From Solwaraspora sp. WMMD792 (lineage in GTDB: Bacteria > Actinomycetota > Actinomycetes > Mycobacteriales > Micromonosporaceae), in assembly GCF_029626105.1 (NCBI RefSeq), contig NZ_JARUBH010000009.1:186001-250000 (forward strand): DNA of 64,000 bases, written 5' to 3'. Below the pieces are notes generated by a model. It was given only the letters and a program-made list of their open reading frames with translations, did no database searches and was not told the origin of the DNA. Shown here piece by piece: positions 31,737-41,127 of this stretch (position 1 is the stretch's first letter; each line of letters begins with the position of its first letter). The translations under genes were made by a program, and so were the position numbers.

Positions 31737-32804
31737 GTGCTGCTGTCGATAGTCCGCCAGTCGAGGTTTGCCCTGCCCATCGGCTTGTTCCTGGGTCTGT
31801 TGGCGGGTTGCGGCACTGCCCCGTCGGAGTCGGCCGGTGGTCTCGGCGACCAGATCACGGACGCCCGGACCGCCGGCACCACCGGGCAGCCGGTCGAGGT
31901 GCCGCTCGCCGGAGCGGAGCTGTTCGTCGATCCGACCGGTGCCGCCGCCGACCAGGTCACCGCATGGGCGGCGGCCGGCCGCACCGGTGACGCCGACCGG
32001 CTCCGGCGGATCAGCGACCAGCCGATGGCGGTCTGGGTGACCAGCGGCACCGCAGCGGTGCGCGCCGATGTCGACGCCGTGCTGACCCGGGCCGACGCCG
32101 TCGGCGGCATGCCGGTGCTGGTGGCGTACCACATCCCGGACCGGGACTGCGGCAGCTTCAGCGGTGGTGGTGCGCTCGACGGCGACGACTACCGGGCCTG
32201 GGTCCGCGAGTTCGCGGCCGGGATCGCCGGCCGCCCGGTCACCGTGGTCGTCGAACCGGACGCGGTGGCGCACAGCCTGGACAGCTGCGGCGCGGGCACC
32301 GCCGACGAACGGTTGGCGTTACTGGCCGACGCGGTCGCCGTGCTCAAGCAGACCGGCAGCGCCCAGGTGTATCTCGACGCCGGCCATGCCCGCTGGGTGG
32401 CTGACTTGCCGAAGCTGGCCGACGCGCTGCGCCGGGCCGGGATCGAGCGGGCCGACGGCTTCGCGCTCAACGTCTCCAACTTCATCGGTACGCAGGAGAA
32501 CGTCGACTACGGCCGCCGGCTGTCCGACGAACTCGGCGGGCGTACCCGGTTCGTCGTCGACACCAGCCGCAACGGTGCCGGGCCGGTCGACGGCGCCACC
32601 ATCGACGGCGGCCCGTCCTGGTGCAACCCGCCCGGCCGGTCGCTGGGGGAGGCGCCGACCACGACGACCGGACTGGACCGGGTCGACGCCCTGCTCTGGA
32701 TCAAGCGTCCGGGCGAGTCCGACGGCGACTGCCGGCCGGGCGAGCCACCGGCCGGCCGATGGTGGCCCGAGTACGCGCTCCAACTGGTCGGCCAGCCAGG
32801 GTGA
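31737..32804 (+). CDS. cslZ: GH6 endoglucanase-type lipoprotein
   Basis: A 355-residue lipoprotein: the GTG start has GGAGG eight bases upstream, and the lipobox LLAGC places the mature N-terminal Cys near residue 25. GH6 motifs are complete: DRDCGSFSGGGA, VVVEPDAVAH (catalytic acid Asp), YLDAGHARW, NVSNF, DTSRNG and LWIKRPGESDGDC (base region). The enzyme cleaves beta-1,4-glucan outside the membrane. It matches CslZ, which trims or releases the CslA product in Streptomyces. Unlike the usual colinear arrangement, it lies on the opposite strand between cslA and glxA. Confidence 0.9.
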   Translation: MLLSIVRQSRFALPIGLFLGLLAGCGTAPSESAGGLGDQITDARTAGTTGQPVEVPLAGAELFVDPTGAAADQVTAWAAAGRTGDADRLRRISDQPMAVWVTSGTAAVRADVDAVLTRADAVGGMPVLVAYHIPDRDCGSFSGGGALDGDDYRAWVREFAAGIAGRPVTVVVEPDAVAHSLDSCGAGTADERLALLADAVAVLKQTGSAQVYLDAGHARWVADLPKLADALRRAGIERADGFALNVSNFIGTQENVDYGRRLSDELGGRTRFVVDTSRNGAGPVDGATIDGGPSWCNPPGRSLGEAPTTTTGLDRVDALLWIKRPGESDGDCRPGEPPAGRWWPEYALQLVGQPG

Positions 32805-32817
32805 GCGTGGGCAGGGC

Positions 32818-34761
32818 TCAGCGCACCATCACCGGTACGCCGACCGACGGCACCCCGTCGGCGTCGACGGCGAACAGCAGGTAGGGCCCGGACGGCAGGA
32901 TCGTCGCCTCCTCGGGCAGGTCCAGCTTCAGCCGCCCAAGGGTGGTGGCGGTGAAGTCGACCGCCACCGACCGTTGCTCGTTGTTGAGCATGTGGGTGGC
33001 GGCACCCGGCCGGATCAGCCGCACCCGGTCGATCCGGTCGGCGTGCGGGCTGATCACGGTGACGCTGCCGCCGCGTTCGACCCGATCCGGCACGCCGGCG
33101 AGGACCGGACGCACGCCGCCGAAGAGGTACGGCGGGGAGTACAGCTCCAGCCGCTGCTCGAACTCGCCGCTGATGCTGTTCTTGGCGTCGCGGAACAGTG
33201 GGTCGGAGCCGACGGTGAGCACCCGGCCGTCGGGCAGCAGCAGTGCCGCCGAGTGGTAGTTGCGGCCGACGCGCGGGTCGGCGGCGACCGTCAACGTGTT
33301 GCTGTCCGGGTGGTAGATCCGGGCGGTGTGGTTGTCGCTGAGGCCGCGGCCCCGGTAGTCGCTGGAACCGTTGGTGATCAGCACGGTGTCGTCGGGTAGC
33401 TGCACCAGGTTGGGGTAGCGGGTGCCGGCCGGCAGGTCCGGGCCGGCGGTGAACCGGGGATTCTCGGAGGTCAGGTCGATGAGGTCGATCCGGTCGCTGG
33501 ACAGGGCCGACTCGCCGACCCCGCCGCCGCCGACGACCATGATCCGCTGGTCCTGCACCGGGCCGGCCCAGGCGCTCATGCTGGTTTCCAGCTGGTCGGT
33601 GTCGCGTAGCCCGTCGACCTTGGTGAACGTGTTGTCGCTCAGGTCCCAGAGGCCGGGGTCTCGGCCCTGGTCGTCGGGGCCGTAGCCGGCGTTCGACCCG
33701 GTGTAGAACAGCAGGTCGGGCGTTGCCGTCTGGAAGAGGCTGGGGTACGTCGGGAAGTACCGCTCCAGGTCGGGGCGCAGCGTCCAGCTCCTGGTCTGCG
33801 GGTCGTAGATTTCGTGCTGCGTGCCGTCGAGGACCTGGCCGCTGCCGTCGAGGCCGGCGACGGTGAGTACCTGCCCGTCGGGCAGCGTGGTCAGCGTCGG
33901 GTACCAGCGTTTGACGTGCATGTCGTCGACCCGCTCGTACCGTTCGGTCCACGGGTTGAACTCGAACGCGGCGTCGAGTCCCTGGTAGTCCTGCTTGTCC
34001 ATGGTGATCGCCTCGGCGAGGCCGTAGATGTCCTGCACCTCGTCGCCGACCAGGCCGTTGACCCGGTACTGGGTCTGCCGGTCGACGACGTACTCGTCGC
34101 CGAAGCCGGCAGCATCGACCCAGACCTCCGTCTCGCTGGCGGTGACGACGACCCGGTCGCCCGGTTCGTCGGTCTTGGTGGCCGGCGGTACGACGAAGTC
34201 GTGCCCGGCGGAGTAGCGCCGCCCGTCCGGGGCGACGAATTCGGTGCCCTTGACGAAGCTGCGCGGACCGCCGTCCGGGGATTCGTTCTTGACCAGCATG
34301 GTGCCGCCGGCCCGTTCGATGTCGGGTTCGAGGACCTCGTACCGTTGGGTGCCGCCGGCGACGAGCAGGTTGCCGTCGGCCAGGAACGAGTGCCCGGAGC
34401 AGAACAGGTCCTCCGGGGTCGGCACGAGTTCGGTCCGTTCGGTCGCCGGGTCGAACAGCAGGGTCTTGAACGTGCCGGCGTCGAACTGCTCCCGGTCGTT
34501 GCCTGAGCCGGCGATCAGCAGCACCTTGCCGGTGGGCAGCAGCGCGGCGTGGATGGCGTTGACCCGCTGGTCCTCGGGGAGTTCGAGGACCTGCCAGTAA
34601 CCGTGCTCCCGCTGGTACTCGACGCTGTTGAGCTCGTGTTCGTGCAGCCAATCGCTGGTGAAGCCGTACAGCGGCGGCACGTTGGCGCTGAGCAGGACCG
34701 ATACGCCGATCACGGGCAGCAGGACGCGGTGGCGCAGGGTCGCACTGGTGAGCCGCTTCAC
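32818..34761 (-). CDS. glxA: GlxA-like mononuclear copper radical oxidase
   Basis: A 647-residue membrane-anchored protein, about the length of Streptomyces GlxA. One N-terminal helix (HRVLLPVIGVSVLLSANV) is followed by a kelch-type beta-propeller and a C-terminal DUF1929 domain. Galactose-oxidase-type active-site elements are visible: Cys in LFCSGHSFLADG and Tyr in KRWYPTLTTLPDG (the Tyr-Cys cross-link), Tyr-His in GRNYHSAALLLPDG, and His in PGAATHMLNNEQR. GlxA oxidises the CslA-made glycan and is needed for its deposition at hyphal tips. TAGCGT lies seven bases upstream of the chosen GTG, consistent with a leaderless mRNA. A start nine codons upstream is less likely. Confidence 0.9.
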   Translation of the reverse strand: MKRLTSATLRHRVLLPVIGVSVLLSANVPPLYGFTSDWLHEHELNSVEYQREHGYWQVLELPEDQRVNAIHAALLPTGKVLLIAGSGNDREQFDAGTFKTLLFDPATERTELVPTPEDLFCSGHSFLADGNLLVAGGTQRYEVLEPDIERAGGTMLVKNESPDGGPRSFVKGTEFVAPDGRRYSAGHDFVVPPATKTDEPGDRVVVTASETEVWVDAAGFGDEYVVDRQTQYRVNGLVGDEVQDIYGLAEAITMDKQDYQGLDAAFEFNPWTERYERVDDMHVKRWYPTLTTLPDGQVLTVAGLDGSGQVLDGTQHEIYDPQTRSWTLRPDLERYFPTYPSLFQTATPDLLFYTGSNAGYGPDDQGRDPGLWDLSDNTFTKVDGLRDTDQLETSMSAWAGPVQDQRIMVVGGGGVGESALSSDRIDLIDLTSENPRFTAGPDLPAGTRYPNLVQLPDDTVLITNGSSDYRGRGLSDNHTARIYHPDSNTLTVAADPRVGRNYHSAALLLPDGRVLTVGSDPLFRDAKNSISGEFEQRLELYSPPYLFGGVRPVLAGVPDRVERGGSVTVISPHADRIDRVRLIRPGAATHMLNNEQRSVAVDFTATTLGRLKLDLPEEATILPSGPYLLFAVDADGVPSVGVPVMVR

Positions 34762-34892
34762 CCGTCGAACGCTAGCCGTCAAGATCACCGACCTGGAGCG
34801 GCTGACCGGTCGGTGAGCCGGGCCGTCCGCCGGAGCGGCAGTGGTTCATCGGCCCAGTCGTGGTCAGCCGTTCGAGGCCGTGCCGGATCGGC

Positions 34893-35753
34893 CTATTCGG
34901 CCTGCTCGGCCTGCTCCCGTATCGACTCCGCCACGTCGAGTAGCTGACCGATGGTGCGGGGCTTGCCGGCCGCCGCGTCGTCCGCCGCCATTCCGGTGTC
35001 GGCCCGGAACCGCTGCCGTAGCTCGGCGGTGACCGCCAGCCCGTCGCCCTGCAGCAGGCCGAGCAGTGCGGTGTCCTTGTCGGCGGCGGGCAACTGAGCG
35101 ATCCAGTCGGCCAGCCGGGCCGGGTCAGCGGCGGCACCTGAGGCGTCCGGCGCGCTGGCCTGCGCCGCGGCGGCGATCAGGGCGGGGTCGATCAGCAGGA
35201 ACTCGGCGAACTCGTGCAGCGCGCCGGTCAGGTCACCGAGCCCGGCCGGCACCGGCGGTTCGGTCGCCTCGTCGCCGAACTCCCCGTCCTGGATCAGGAA
35301 CAGCCAGGCCAGGTAGAGGGCACGGTAGTCGCCGGCGGCGAGCTGGTCGCGGACGCCGACGATGCTGGCGAGCCAGCCGTCGCCGTCGCGCTCGAAGTCC
35401 TCGACGCCGTCCGGGTCCTCGCGGAAAAAATTCAGGATCAGGTTGTCGCCCGACTGGTACGCCTCGGCCGGCTCGGCCCAGCAGTACTGCTGGGCGGTCG
35501 CCAGGTCGAGCAGCCGCAGCGGCAGCCGCAGCACCAGTTGCCGGGTGCCCCAGTTGGTGATGTAGAGGTGCGCGTCGAAGTACTCCTCGACCATGGCCAG
35601 CGGATCGCCGCCGAAGCTACCGAAGTGGTACACGTTGGTGAAGCTGGTACGGGTGATCTCCGCCCGGGTGGACAGCGTACGGAGCTCAGCCATCTGCTGC
35701 TCGTCGAGTGGCCGGTCGATGGCACGGAAGTCGTAGTACTGGTACTCGCTCAC
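34893..35753 (-). CDS. Conserved hypothetical protein
   Basis: A 286-residue acidic protein starting VSEYQYYDFRAIDRPLDEQQ, followed by LRTLSTRAEITRTSFTNVYHFGSFGGDPLAMVEEYFDAHLYI. This N-terminal pattern is found in a widespread family of unknown function, often encoded near SWIM zinc-finger proteins. The C-terminal third is Ala-rich and helical, ending in a possible coiled coil (DVAESIREQAEQAE). No catalytic motif or membrane segment was seen. The GTG at 35753 fits family starts; an ATG five codons upstream is an alternative. It closes the glxA side and opens the accessory region. Confidence 0.75.
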   Translation of the reverse strand: MSEYQYYDFRAIDRPLDEQQMAELRTLSTRAEITRTSFTNVYHFGSFGGDPLAMVEEYFDAHLYITNWGTRQLVLRLPLRLLDLATAQQYCWAEPAEAYQSGDNLILNFFREDPDGVEDFERDGDGWLASIVGVRDQLAAGDYRALYLAWLFLIQDGEFGDEATEPPVPAGLGDLTGALHEFAEFLLIDPALIAAAAQASAPDASGAAADPARLADWIAQLPAADKDTALLGLLQGDGLAVTAELRQRFRADTGMAADDAAAGKPRTIGQLLDVAESIREQAEQAE

Positions 35754-35892
35754 CCGGCCATCATTCACCCGGTCGCTGCCGGCTGCTGCCCGGGGTCAGT
35801 CCCGCATCCAGGACGCTGTGTCAGCGCTCAACACCGGTCCGTCAGCTAGGTGTGTAGCACGTTGCCATACTGGTCGACCGGAGAGCGAACAG

Positions 35893-36768
35893 ATGCCGAT
35901 GCAACAGTGCCCCGTCACCGACGTCACCCAGATCGCAGGGTTCTACGCGCAGATGACCGGCGTACTGGCTGGATTCGCGTTCACCGCAATGGTGGTTCTC
36001 CTCAGCCCTACTCAGGTGGACGAACGAGCCGAGGTGGGCAGGAAGGACGAACAGGTCCTGGCGGCGCTCTTCGCCGCCTTCATCGCCCTCGTCGTGGCGA
36101 CCCTGAACTACTCGCTGCTGGCCGGTGAGCCTGCGGACGCGTCGCAGCGGGCCCACAGCATGCGACTGATCGACGGAGTGCCGTTCGGCATGGCGGCGGT
36201 GATGCTCTTCCAAGGCATCACGCTGTTGCTGATTGCAGGTCGGATGGGCCGACTGCTGGTGCGGACCGGACGCGCCTTCACCGTGGTGATCGGGCCCGCT
36301 CTCGCCTACTACTACCTGGTGAACGGCACGTCCGACATCGCAACCCTGCGGGCGGCGGGATCGGATGTCTGCGAGCCCCAGGCCGCAGCCCTGCTGGGGC
36401 AGATCCTCAACGTCGTTCTGGTGGCCGTCCTCGCAGCCTCCACGGTTCGGAGGTTGCAGCCGCCCCGGGGGCGCGACCTCGCACGACGACTGTCGAACAT
36501 GCCAGCCGTGGCGGTGCTGGCCACGACGGTCATCGCGGCTGTGGCCAGCGGGTACGTAGGCTCTCGGCCGCCGGAGTTTCTGCTGCCGACGGCAATGGTC
36601 GACCTTTACCTGGTCGCGGTCTTCGCCGTGTTGCTCTTCGTCGGATTGACGATCGCACTGAGCGCACGCGATCAGCCGGCCGGCAGCCCGGTCGTCGTCG
36701 CTGCCGCTCGCGGGCGGACAGCACGGTGGCGGCGAAACGCGCAGCGATGGCCCCTGCCCCGGCGATGA
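35893..36768 (+). CDS. Polytopic membrane protein of unknown function
   Basis: A 291-residue protein with about six or seven transmembrane helices, for example VLAGFAFTAMVVLLS, VLAALFAAFIALVVATLN, AAVMLFQGITLLLIAG, VVIGPALAYYYL, ILNVVLVAVLAASTV and LYLVAVFAVLLFVGLTIAL. The ends are cytoplasmic, and the C-terminus is basic (RWRRNAQRWPLPRR). No transporter family signature was recognised. The ATG start at 35893 is preceded by GAGAGCGAAC. It lies between a hypothetical gene and the broken methylase and may belong to the accessory region. Confidence 0.75.
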   Translation: MPMQQCPVTDVTQIAGFYAQMTGVLAGFAFTAMVVLLSPTQVDERAEVGRKDEQVLAALFAAFIALVVATLNYSLLAGEPADASQRAHSMRLIDGVPFGMAAVMLFQGITLLLIAGRMGRLLVRTGRAFTVVIGPALAYYYLVNGTSDIATLRAAGSDVCEPQAAALLGQILNVVLVAVLAASTVRRLQPPRGRDLARRLSNMPAVAVLATTVIAAVASGYVGSRPPEFLLPTAMVDLYLVAVFAVLLFVGLTIALSARDQPAGSPVVVAAARGRTARWRRNAQRWPLPRR

Positions 36769-36919
36769 GCGTGACCAGGCATACAGCCGCTACCACCTCG
36801 ATGGACCGGCAGAGCCTGCCCGATCGGTATCGGATCGATGCTTTCCGGCTGATGGCGTCCCCATCCGGCCATAGATATGCTCTGGCGTTCTACATCGGTC
36901 ACGTGCCCTGTGGAGAGTT

Positions 36920-38429
36920 GTGGATCATCAACGCATTCGTAGTCTCGCCGACCAGTCCGCCAACTTCGGGTTCCTTGTGGATCATCCGTTGCTGGTCTGG
37001 TACGGCGTCGGTGCCGAGTCGTTGATCTTTCTGAAGATGTCCGACGAGCGAGCGCGCCGGCCGCTCAAGCCGGAGCAGATTGTGCCGGTGGACCTGAGCT
37101 GGCAGACGTTGCTCGACCGCGAAGGTGTCCGGCTGGAGGTGCAGTACCGCAACATTCTGAGCGGGCTCGGGCAGGAGTCCGGCACGCTCGGCACGATCTT
37201 CCGCAAGGCGCAGAACAAGATCCAGGACCCGGCGAAGCTCAAGAAGCTGATCGTCGACCTGATCGACAAGGAGCAGTGGTCGCAGGCTGGCGTCGACGTC
37301 AAGGGCGACGCGTACGAGGAGCTGCTGGCCAAGGGCGCGGAGGACGCCAAGTCGGGTGCCGGGCAGTACTTCACACCGCGTGCGCTGATCGAGGCGATCG
37401 TCGACTGCGTGCAGCCGACCCCGGACGACACCATCACCGACCCGGCATGCGGCACCGGCGGGTTCCTGCTGTCGGCGTACGACCATATCCAGCGGCACCA
37501 CGGCGACAGCCTGACCCGCGACCAGGCCCGGCACCTGGCTAACGGTGGGATCACCGGCACCGAGCTGGTCGACGGCACCGCGCGGCTCGCGGCGATGAAC
37601 ATGCTGCTGCACGGCATCGGTACGCCGAGCGGCCCGTCGCTGATCGACGTGCGCGACTCGCTCGGGCGGGAGCCGTCGAGCAAGGTCAGCCTGGTGCTGG
37701 CCAACCCGCCGTTCGGGCGTAGCTCGTCGATCCGCGTGATCGGCGAGGACGGGCGGGCCAGCCGTGAGGAGCGGGAGAACGATCGGTCCGATTTCTGGAC
37801 GACGACATCGAACAAGCAGCTCAACTTTCCTGCAGCACATCGCGTCGATGCTGGAGATCGACGGGCGAGCCGCGGTGGTGCTGCCCGACAACGTGCTCTT
37901 CGAAGGCGGGGCGGGCGAGACGATCCGACGGCGGCTGCTCAAGCAGTACGACCTGCACACCATGCTGCGGCTGCCGACCGGCATCTTCTACGCCGGTGGG
38001 GTCAAGGCCAACGTACTGTTCTTCGAGCGCAAGCGCGCCCGCGAGGAGCCCTGGACCAGCAAGCTCTGGGTGTACGACTTCCGGACAAACAAGCACTTCA
38101 CGCTCAAGCAGAACCCGCTGCGCCGGGAGCATCTGCAGGAGCTCGTCGACTGCTACCTGCCGGGCAAGGATCGGGCCGAGCGGGTGGAGAGCGAGCGGTT
38201 CCGCGCGTACGACTACGACGAGCTGCTCAGCCGCGACAAGGTCAACCTGGACATCACCTGGCTGAAGGACGCCTCACTGGAGGACGCCGACGCACTGCTG
38301 CCACCCGAGGTCATCGCCCAGGAGATCGTCGAAGACCTACAAGCCGCCCTACGCGAGTTCGCCGCCATCGCCGACGCGCTCACAAATCGACCAGGCGCCA
38401 GAGTCGAATCGTCATCTGCGGCATATTAA
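36920..38429 (+). pseudogene. hsdM: Type I restriction-modification DNA methylase subunit, frameshifted
   Basis: Both halves of an N6-adenine methylase (HsdM) are present in different frames. The first half (GTG 36920) contains the helical N-domain, motif I DPACGTGGF (near residue 174) and motif IV NPPFG (near 263). It loses homology at NKQLNF. The second half, one base out of phase, continues LQHIASMLEIDGRAAVVLPDNVLFEGG to the stop at 38429. One extra T in TTT at 37826-37828 restores the frame if removed. No hsdS or hsdR gene follows. It may be a decayed or phase-variable methylase, or the window may contain a sequencing error. Motif IV and the catalytic core lie before the break. Confidence 0.85.
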
Positions 38430-38528
38430 ACGACTGCGTCCCGAGGTGATTCGTTGCTGAGTGGCGACACGATGGTGAAATGATAGCCGGCCAGTGATAT
38501 TCATGGTTGATATTGAGAAGGTGTGGTA

Positions 38529-40070
38529 ATGGTAGGAATATTCGATGGCTTTGAAGGTTATCGTGTTGTTGGTGATGATGAGAAGCGTGGCGCGCTGACG
38601 TCTGCGCTGGTCGCGGTTGATGCCAATGTGCTCCTTAATCTCTACCGCTACAACTCTCGTACCACGAACGACCTGCTGGCAATTTTCGAGAAGCTGGGCA
38701 ACCGTCTCGTTGTTCCTTATCAGGCGGTTCTTGAGTTTCATCGCAATCGCCTCAAGGCGATTGGGAATCCGGAACAAGCTACCAACGATGCGCGTGCTGC
38801 GCTAGACAAGAGTCGGCAGAGTGCGGTTCGTGCCCTTGATGCGTGGTCCAAGAAGGTTGCGTTGAATGAGTCCGAATTGCAGGACATGTGCGCCTCGTTG
38901 GATCGGGTGTTCCACTCTCTCCAGGAGGCCATTGATCGCGCTGCGCCGGATTTGATTCACCCATCTACTCCAGCGGACACAGACTCGGTTCTGGGCAAGC
39001 TGGCAGAGCTGCTAAATGGCAAGGTGCTTGCTCGGCCGGACGACGAGCGCTGGAACGATCTCATCGCCGAGGGAAATAGGCGGGCTGACGATTCTGTACC
39101 TCCGGGTTACATGGATTCCGATAAAGTTGACCAAAATGTGGAGGGTGCGGCGGGAGACTTCTTGGTCTACATCCAGGCATGTGAGGAGGCGGCCAGGCGT
39201 CAGATGGATTTACTCATTGTTACCAATGATGAGAAGGAGGATTGGTGGTGGCGGCGAGGGGTGGATCTGATCGGACCGCGCCAGGAGATGGTGAAGGAGT
39301 TCTTCGACCTTACGGGTCGGCATCTTTTCCTGATGCGCCCTAGAGATTTGCTGGTCTACTCGGATGCTCTCGATGTCCAGGTCAATCCAGGGTCTGCCGA
39401 GGATGCGGGTGCCAGTCGTACGGACATCGACGAGAGTGGGGAGTGGACGCAAGAAGCTGTAGACAAGCTGCTGGAACGGTTGCGCGCGGAGGGTCGCCGG
39501 GATCTCGCTGACGTGATTCTTGAGGCTGCTCGTCAGGGTGGGACAATTGACCGTGACGCTGTTTATGTGCTTTGTGATTACAGTGAGGATCGATTGCTGC
39601 GCGGGTTCACGCGGCCGACCGCTCGCATCACGGCCGATCTGCAAGCCGAGAAGCTCATCCCTGCTTCGGTGGCGCCCATGCTCACCCCACTGTATCGTGG
39701 ACCCGGTCGGCTTCATGCGGTACGAATCCCTCCGGAGGTTACCGAGATCCTTGGTTTGAGGGCATCTCCTATTCTCGCTGACGCGTCCTCTCGCGATGTG
39801 GAATCGCAAAATGTGGAGGTGGAAGCTGTTGGAAAATATAAGCCGTTGACCGACTATCTTGATGCGCTCGATACTGATTCAGTAAGAATGACATTTGGGA
39901 AAGTTGAGGATATCATTGGGGATGCGCTCGCGCCCTCGGCAAGGAGACATCTTCCGTACTGGTACTCGGTGCAGAATTCCCTAGGAAAGGCCATCAGTGC
40001 GGCCGGGTTCAAGTCGCGCGGCGTTCGGATCGATGCCGAGTCGGTCGAGTTCTACCGACCCAAGGTTTAG
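38529..40070 (+). CDS. PIN-like nuclease domain protein with C-terminal DUF7662-type domain
   Basis: A 513-residue protein. Residues ~25-270 are a PIN-like domain: VAVDANVLLNLYRYN (Asp31), VVPYQAVLEFHRNRL (Glu69), EGAAGDFLVYIQACEEA and LLIVTNDEKEDWWWR give the acidic residues of a metal-dependent nuclease. A helical middle follows (residues ~295-420). The C-terminal ~80 residues (KYKPLTDYLDALDTDSVRMTFGKVEDIIG, then ARRHLPYWYSVQNSLGKAI) match a domain often found attached to restriction or nuclease proteins. Codon use is clearly less GC-biased than in the neighbours (GAT, AAT and TTG are frequent), which suggests transfer. Position after hsdM suggests a defence role. The ATG has GAGAAGG upstream; a GTG two codons earlier is possible. 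Confidence 0.75.
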   Translation: MVGIFDGFEGYRVVGDDEKRGALTSALVAVDANVLLNLYRYNSRTTNDLLAIFEKLGNRLVVPYQAVLEFHRNRLKAIGNPEQATNDARAALDKSRQSAVRALDAWSKKVALNESELQDMCASLDRVFHSLQEAIDRAAPDLIHPSTPADTDSVLGKLAELLNGKVLARPDDERWNDLIAEGNRRADDSVPPGYMDSDKVDQNVEGAAGDFLVYIQACEEAARRQMDLLIVTNDEKEDWWWRRGVDLIGPRQEMVKEFFDLTGRHLFLMRPRDLLVYSDALDVQVNPGSAEDAGASRTDIDESGEWTQEAVDKLLERLRAEGRRDLADVILEAARQGGTIDRDAVYVLCDYSEDRLLRGFTRPTARITADLQAEKLIPASVAPMLTPLYRGPGRLHAVRIPPEVTEILGLRASPILADASSRDVESQNVEVEAVGKYKPLTDYLDALDTDSVRMTFGKVEDIIGDALAPSARRHLPYWYSVQNSLGKAISAAGFKSRGVRIDAESVEFYRPKV

Positions 40071-40213
40071 TGTTTGGATCGGTTGGGTGGATCGAAAGCA
40101 GGTGCCTGCGGCGGAGAATCGGGATCTCGAGCGGATCGGATTGGTGACCCAACTTGTCTATCTGCCCTGCCGCGTTCAAGGTGCAGCAAGTGGCGGCCTG
40201 ATGCTATTGGCCC

Positions 40214-40384
40214 ATGGATTCTCGCGTTCGGGTTGTCTATGCTATCGCGTTGGTGGGGCTGGTTGTTCTCGGATTCTTGCTGGATCTTCCGATTTGGGCT
40301 GCGGCTTTGATTGGAATTGCAATTATGATCCCAATAGTCGCAGTGGACATGTGGGTGAGTAGATCGGGCCGAGTCAACCGGTGA
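40214..40384 (+). CDS. Small two-helix membrane protein
   Basis: A 56-residue frame of the same low-GC style as the preceding gene. It begins MDSRVRVVYAIALVGLVVLG, has a second hydrophobic stretch (IWAALIGIAIMIPIVAVDMW) and ends with a basic tail. Two transmembrane helices joined by a tight LDLPI turn are predicted. The ribosome site is weak, so it could be missed or non-coding. However, codon use and the clean hydrophobic pattern support a real gene. Small two-helix proteins next to nucleases are known as membrane effectors in some defence systems, but that role here is speculation. Confidence 0.45.
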   Translation: MDSRVRVVYAIALVGLVVLGFLLDLPIWAAALIGIAIMIPIVAVDMWVSRSGRVNR

Positions 40385-40412
40385 CGCAGCGCTCGATCAA
40401 TCCAGCCCTGCT

Positions 40413-41123
40413 CTACCAGGCGAGTGGGTCGCGGTTGTAGAAGAGTTGGCCAGTGGGTCCGTCGTCGGGAAGCGTGGCGAGCCAGGTGAAGGTGTCGGCT
40501 GCTTCGTCGGGGGTGTGGTTGGCTTTGCCGTAGGCGAGGCGGGTGTCGACCTTCCCCGGGGATGCGGCGTTGACGAGGATGTTGTGGTCTTGTAGCTCGG
40601 CCGCGAGGATCTGGGTGAGCGCGTTGACACCTGCCTTGGAGACTCGGTAGGAGACGCTGCCGGTGCCCATCTCGGCGGACGTGCCCATGTGGCTGGTGAC
40701 GTTGACGATCCGGCCGTACCCGTTCCGCTTCATCTCGGGGATGGCGGCGGTGCAGCAGCGCCAGGTGCCCACCAGATTGGCGTTGAGGGTCGCGATGACC
40801 TTCTCCATGTCGGCGGCGCTGGCGGCCTGGCCTCGGTCGATAGCGATGGCGGCGTTGTTGACGAGGACGTCGAGTCGGCCGTACTGGTAGCCGACGTCGG
40901 CCATGGCGCGGGCGACGCTGGCGGGGTCGGTGATGTCGAGCTGGTGGCCGGAGGCGGACAGGCCGAGTCCGGTCAGCTCGGCGGCGGTCCGTTCTGCGGC
41001 TTCGTCGCTTCTGGCGGTGACCACGACGTGGAGGCCGGCCTGTGCGAGCTGCTGGGCGATTGCCTTGCCGAGCCCTCGGTTGGCTCCGGTGACGACGGCT
41101 ACCCGCTGGACGTCCGATGTCAT
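40413..41123 (-). CDS. Short-chain dehydrogenase/reductase
   Basis: A 236-residue classical SDR. TGANRGLG near residue 12 binds NAD(P), NNAAI follows strand four, and YRVSK gives the catalytic Tyr and Lys after the Ser region (SHMGTS). The motif order and length are standard. The gene starts four bases after the stop of the upstream XRE/TPR regulator, so the two form an operon and the regulator probably controls it. The substrate is unknown. Plant and fungal carbonyl-reductase-like SDRs share the TGANRGLG form. Confidence 0.88.
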   Translation of the reverse strand: MTSDVQRVAVVTGANRGLGKAIAQQLAQAGLHVVVTARSDEAAERTAAELTGLGLSASGHQLDITDPASVARAMADVGYQYGRLDVLVNNAAIAIDRGQAASAADMEKVIATLNANLVGTWRCCTAAIPEMKRNGYGRIVNVTSHMGTSAEMGTGSVSYRVSKAGVNALTQILAAELQDHNILVNAASPGKVDTRLAYGKANHTPDEAADTFTWLATLPDDGPTGQLFYNRDPLAW

Positions 41124-41127
41124 GGTG

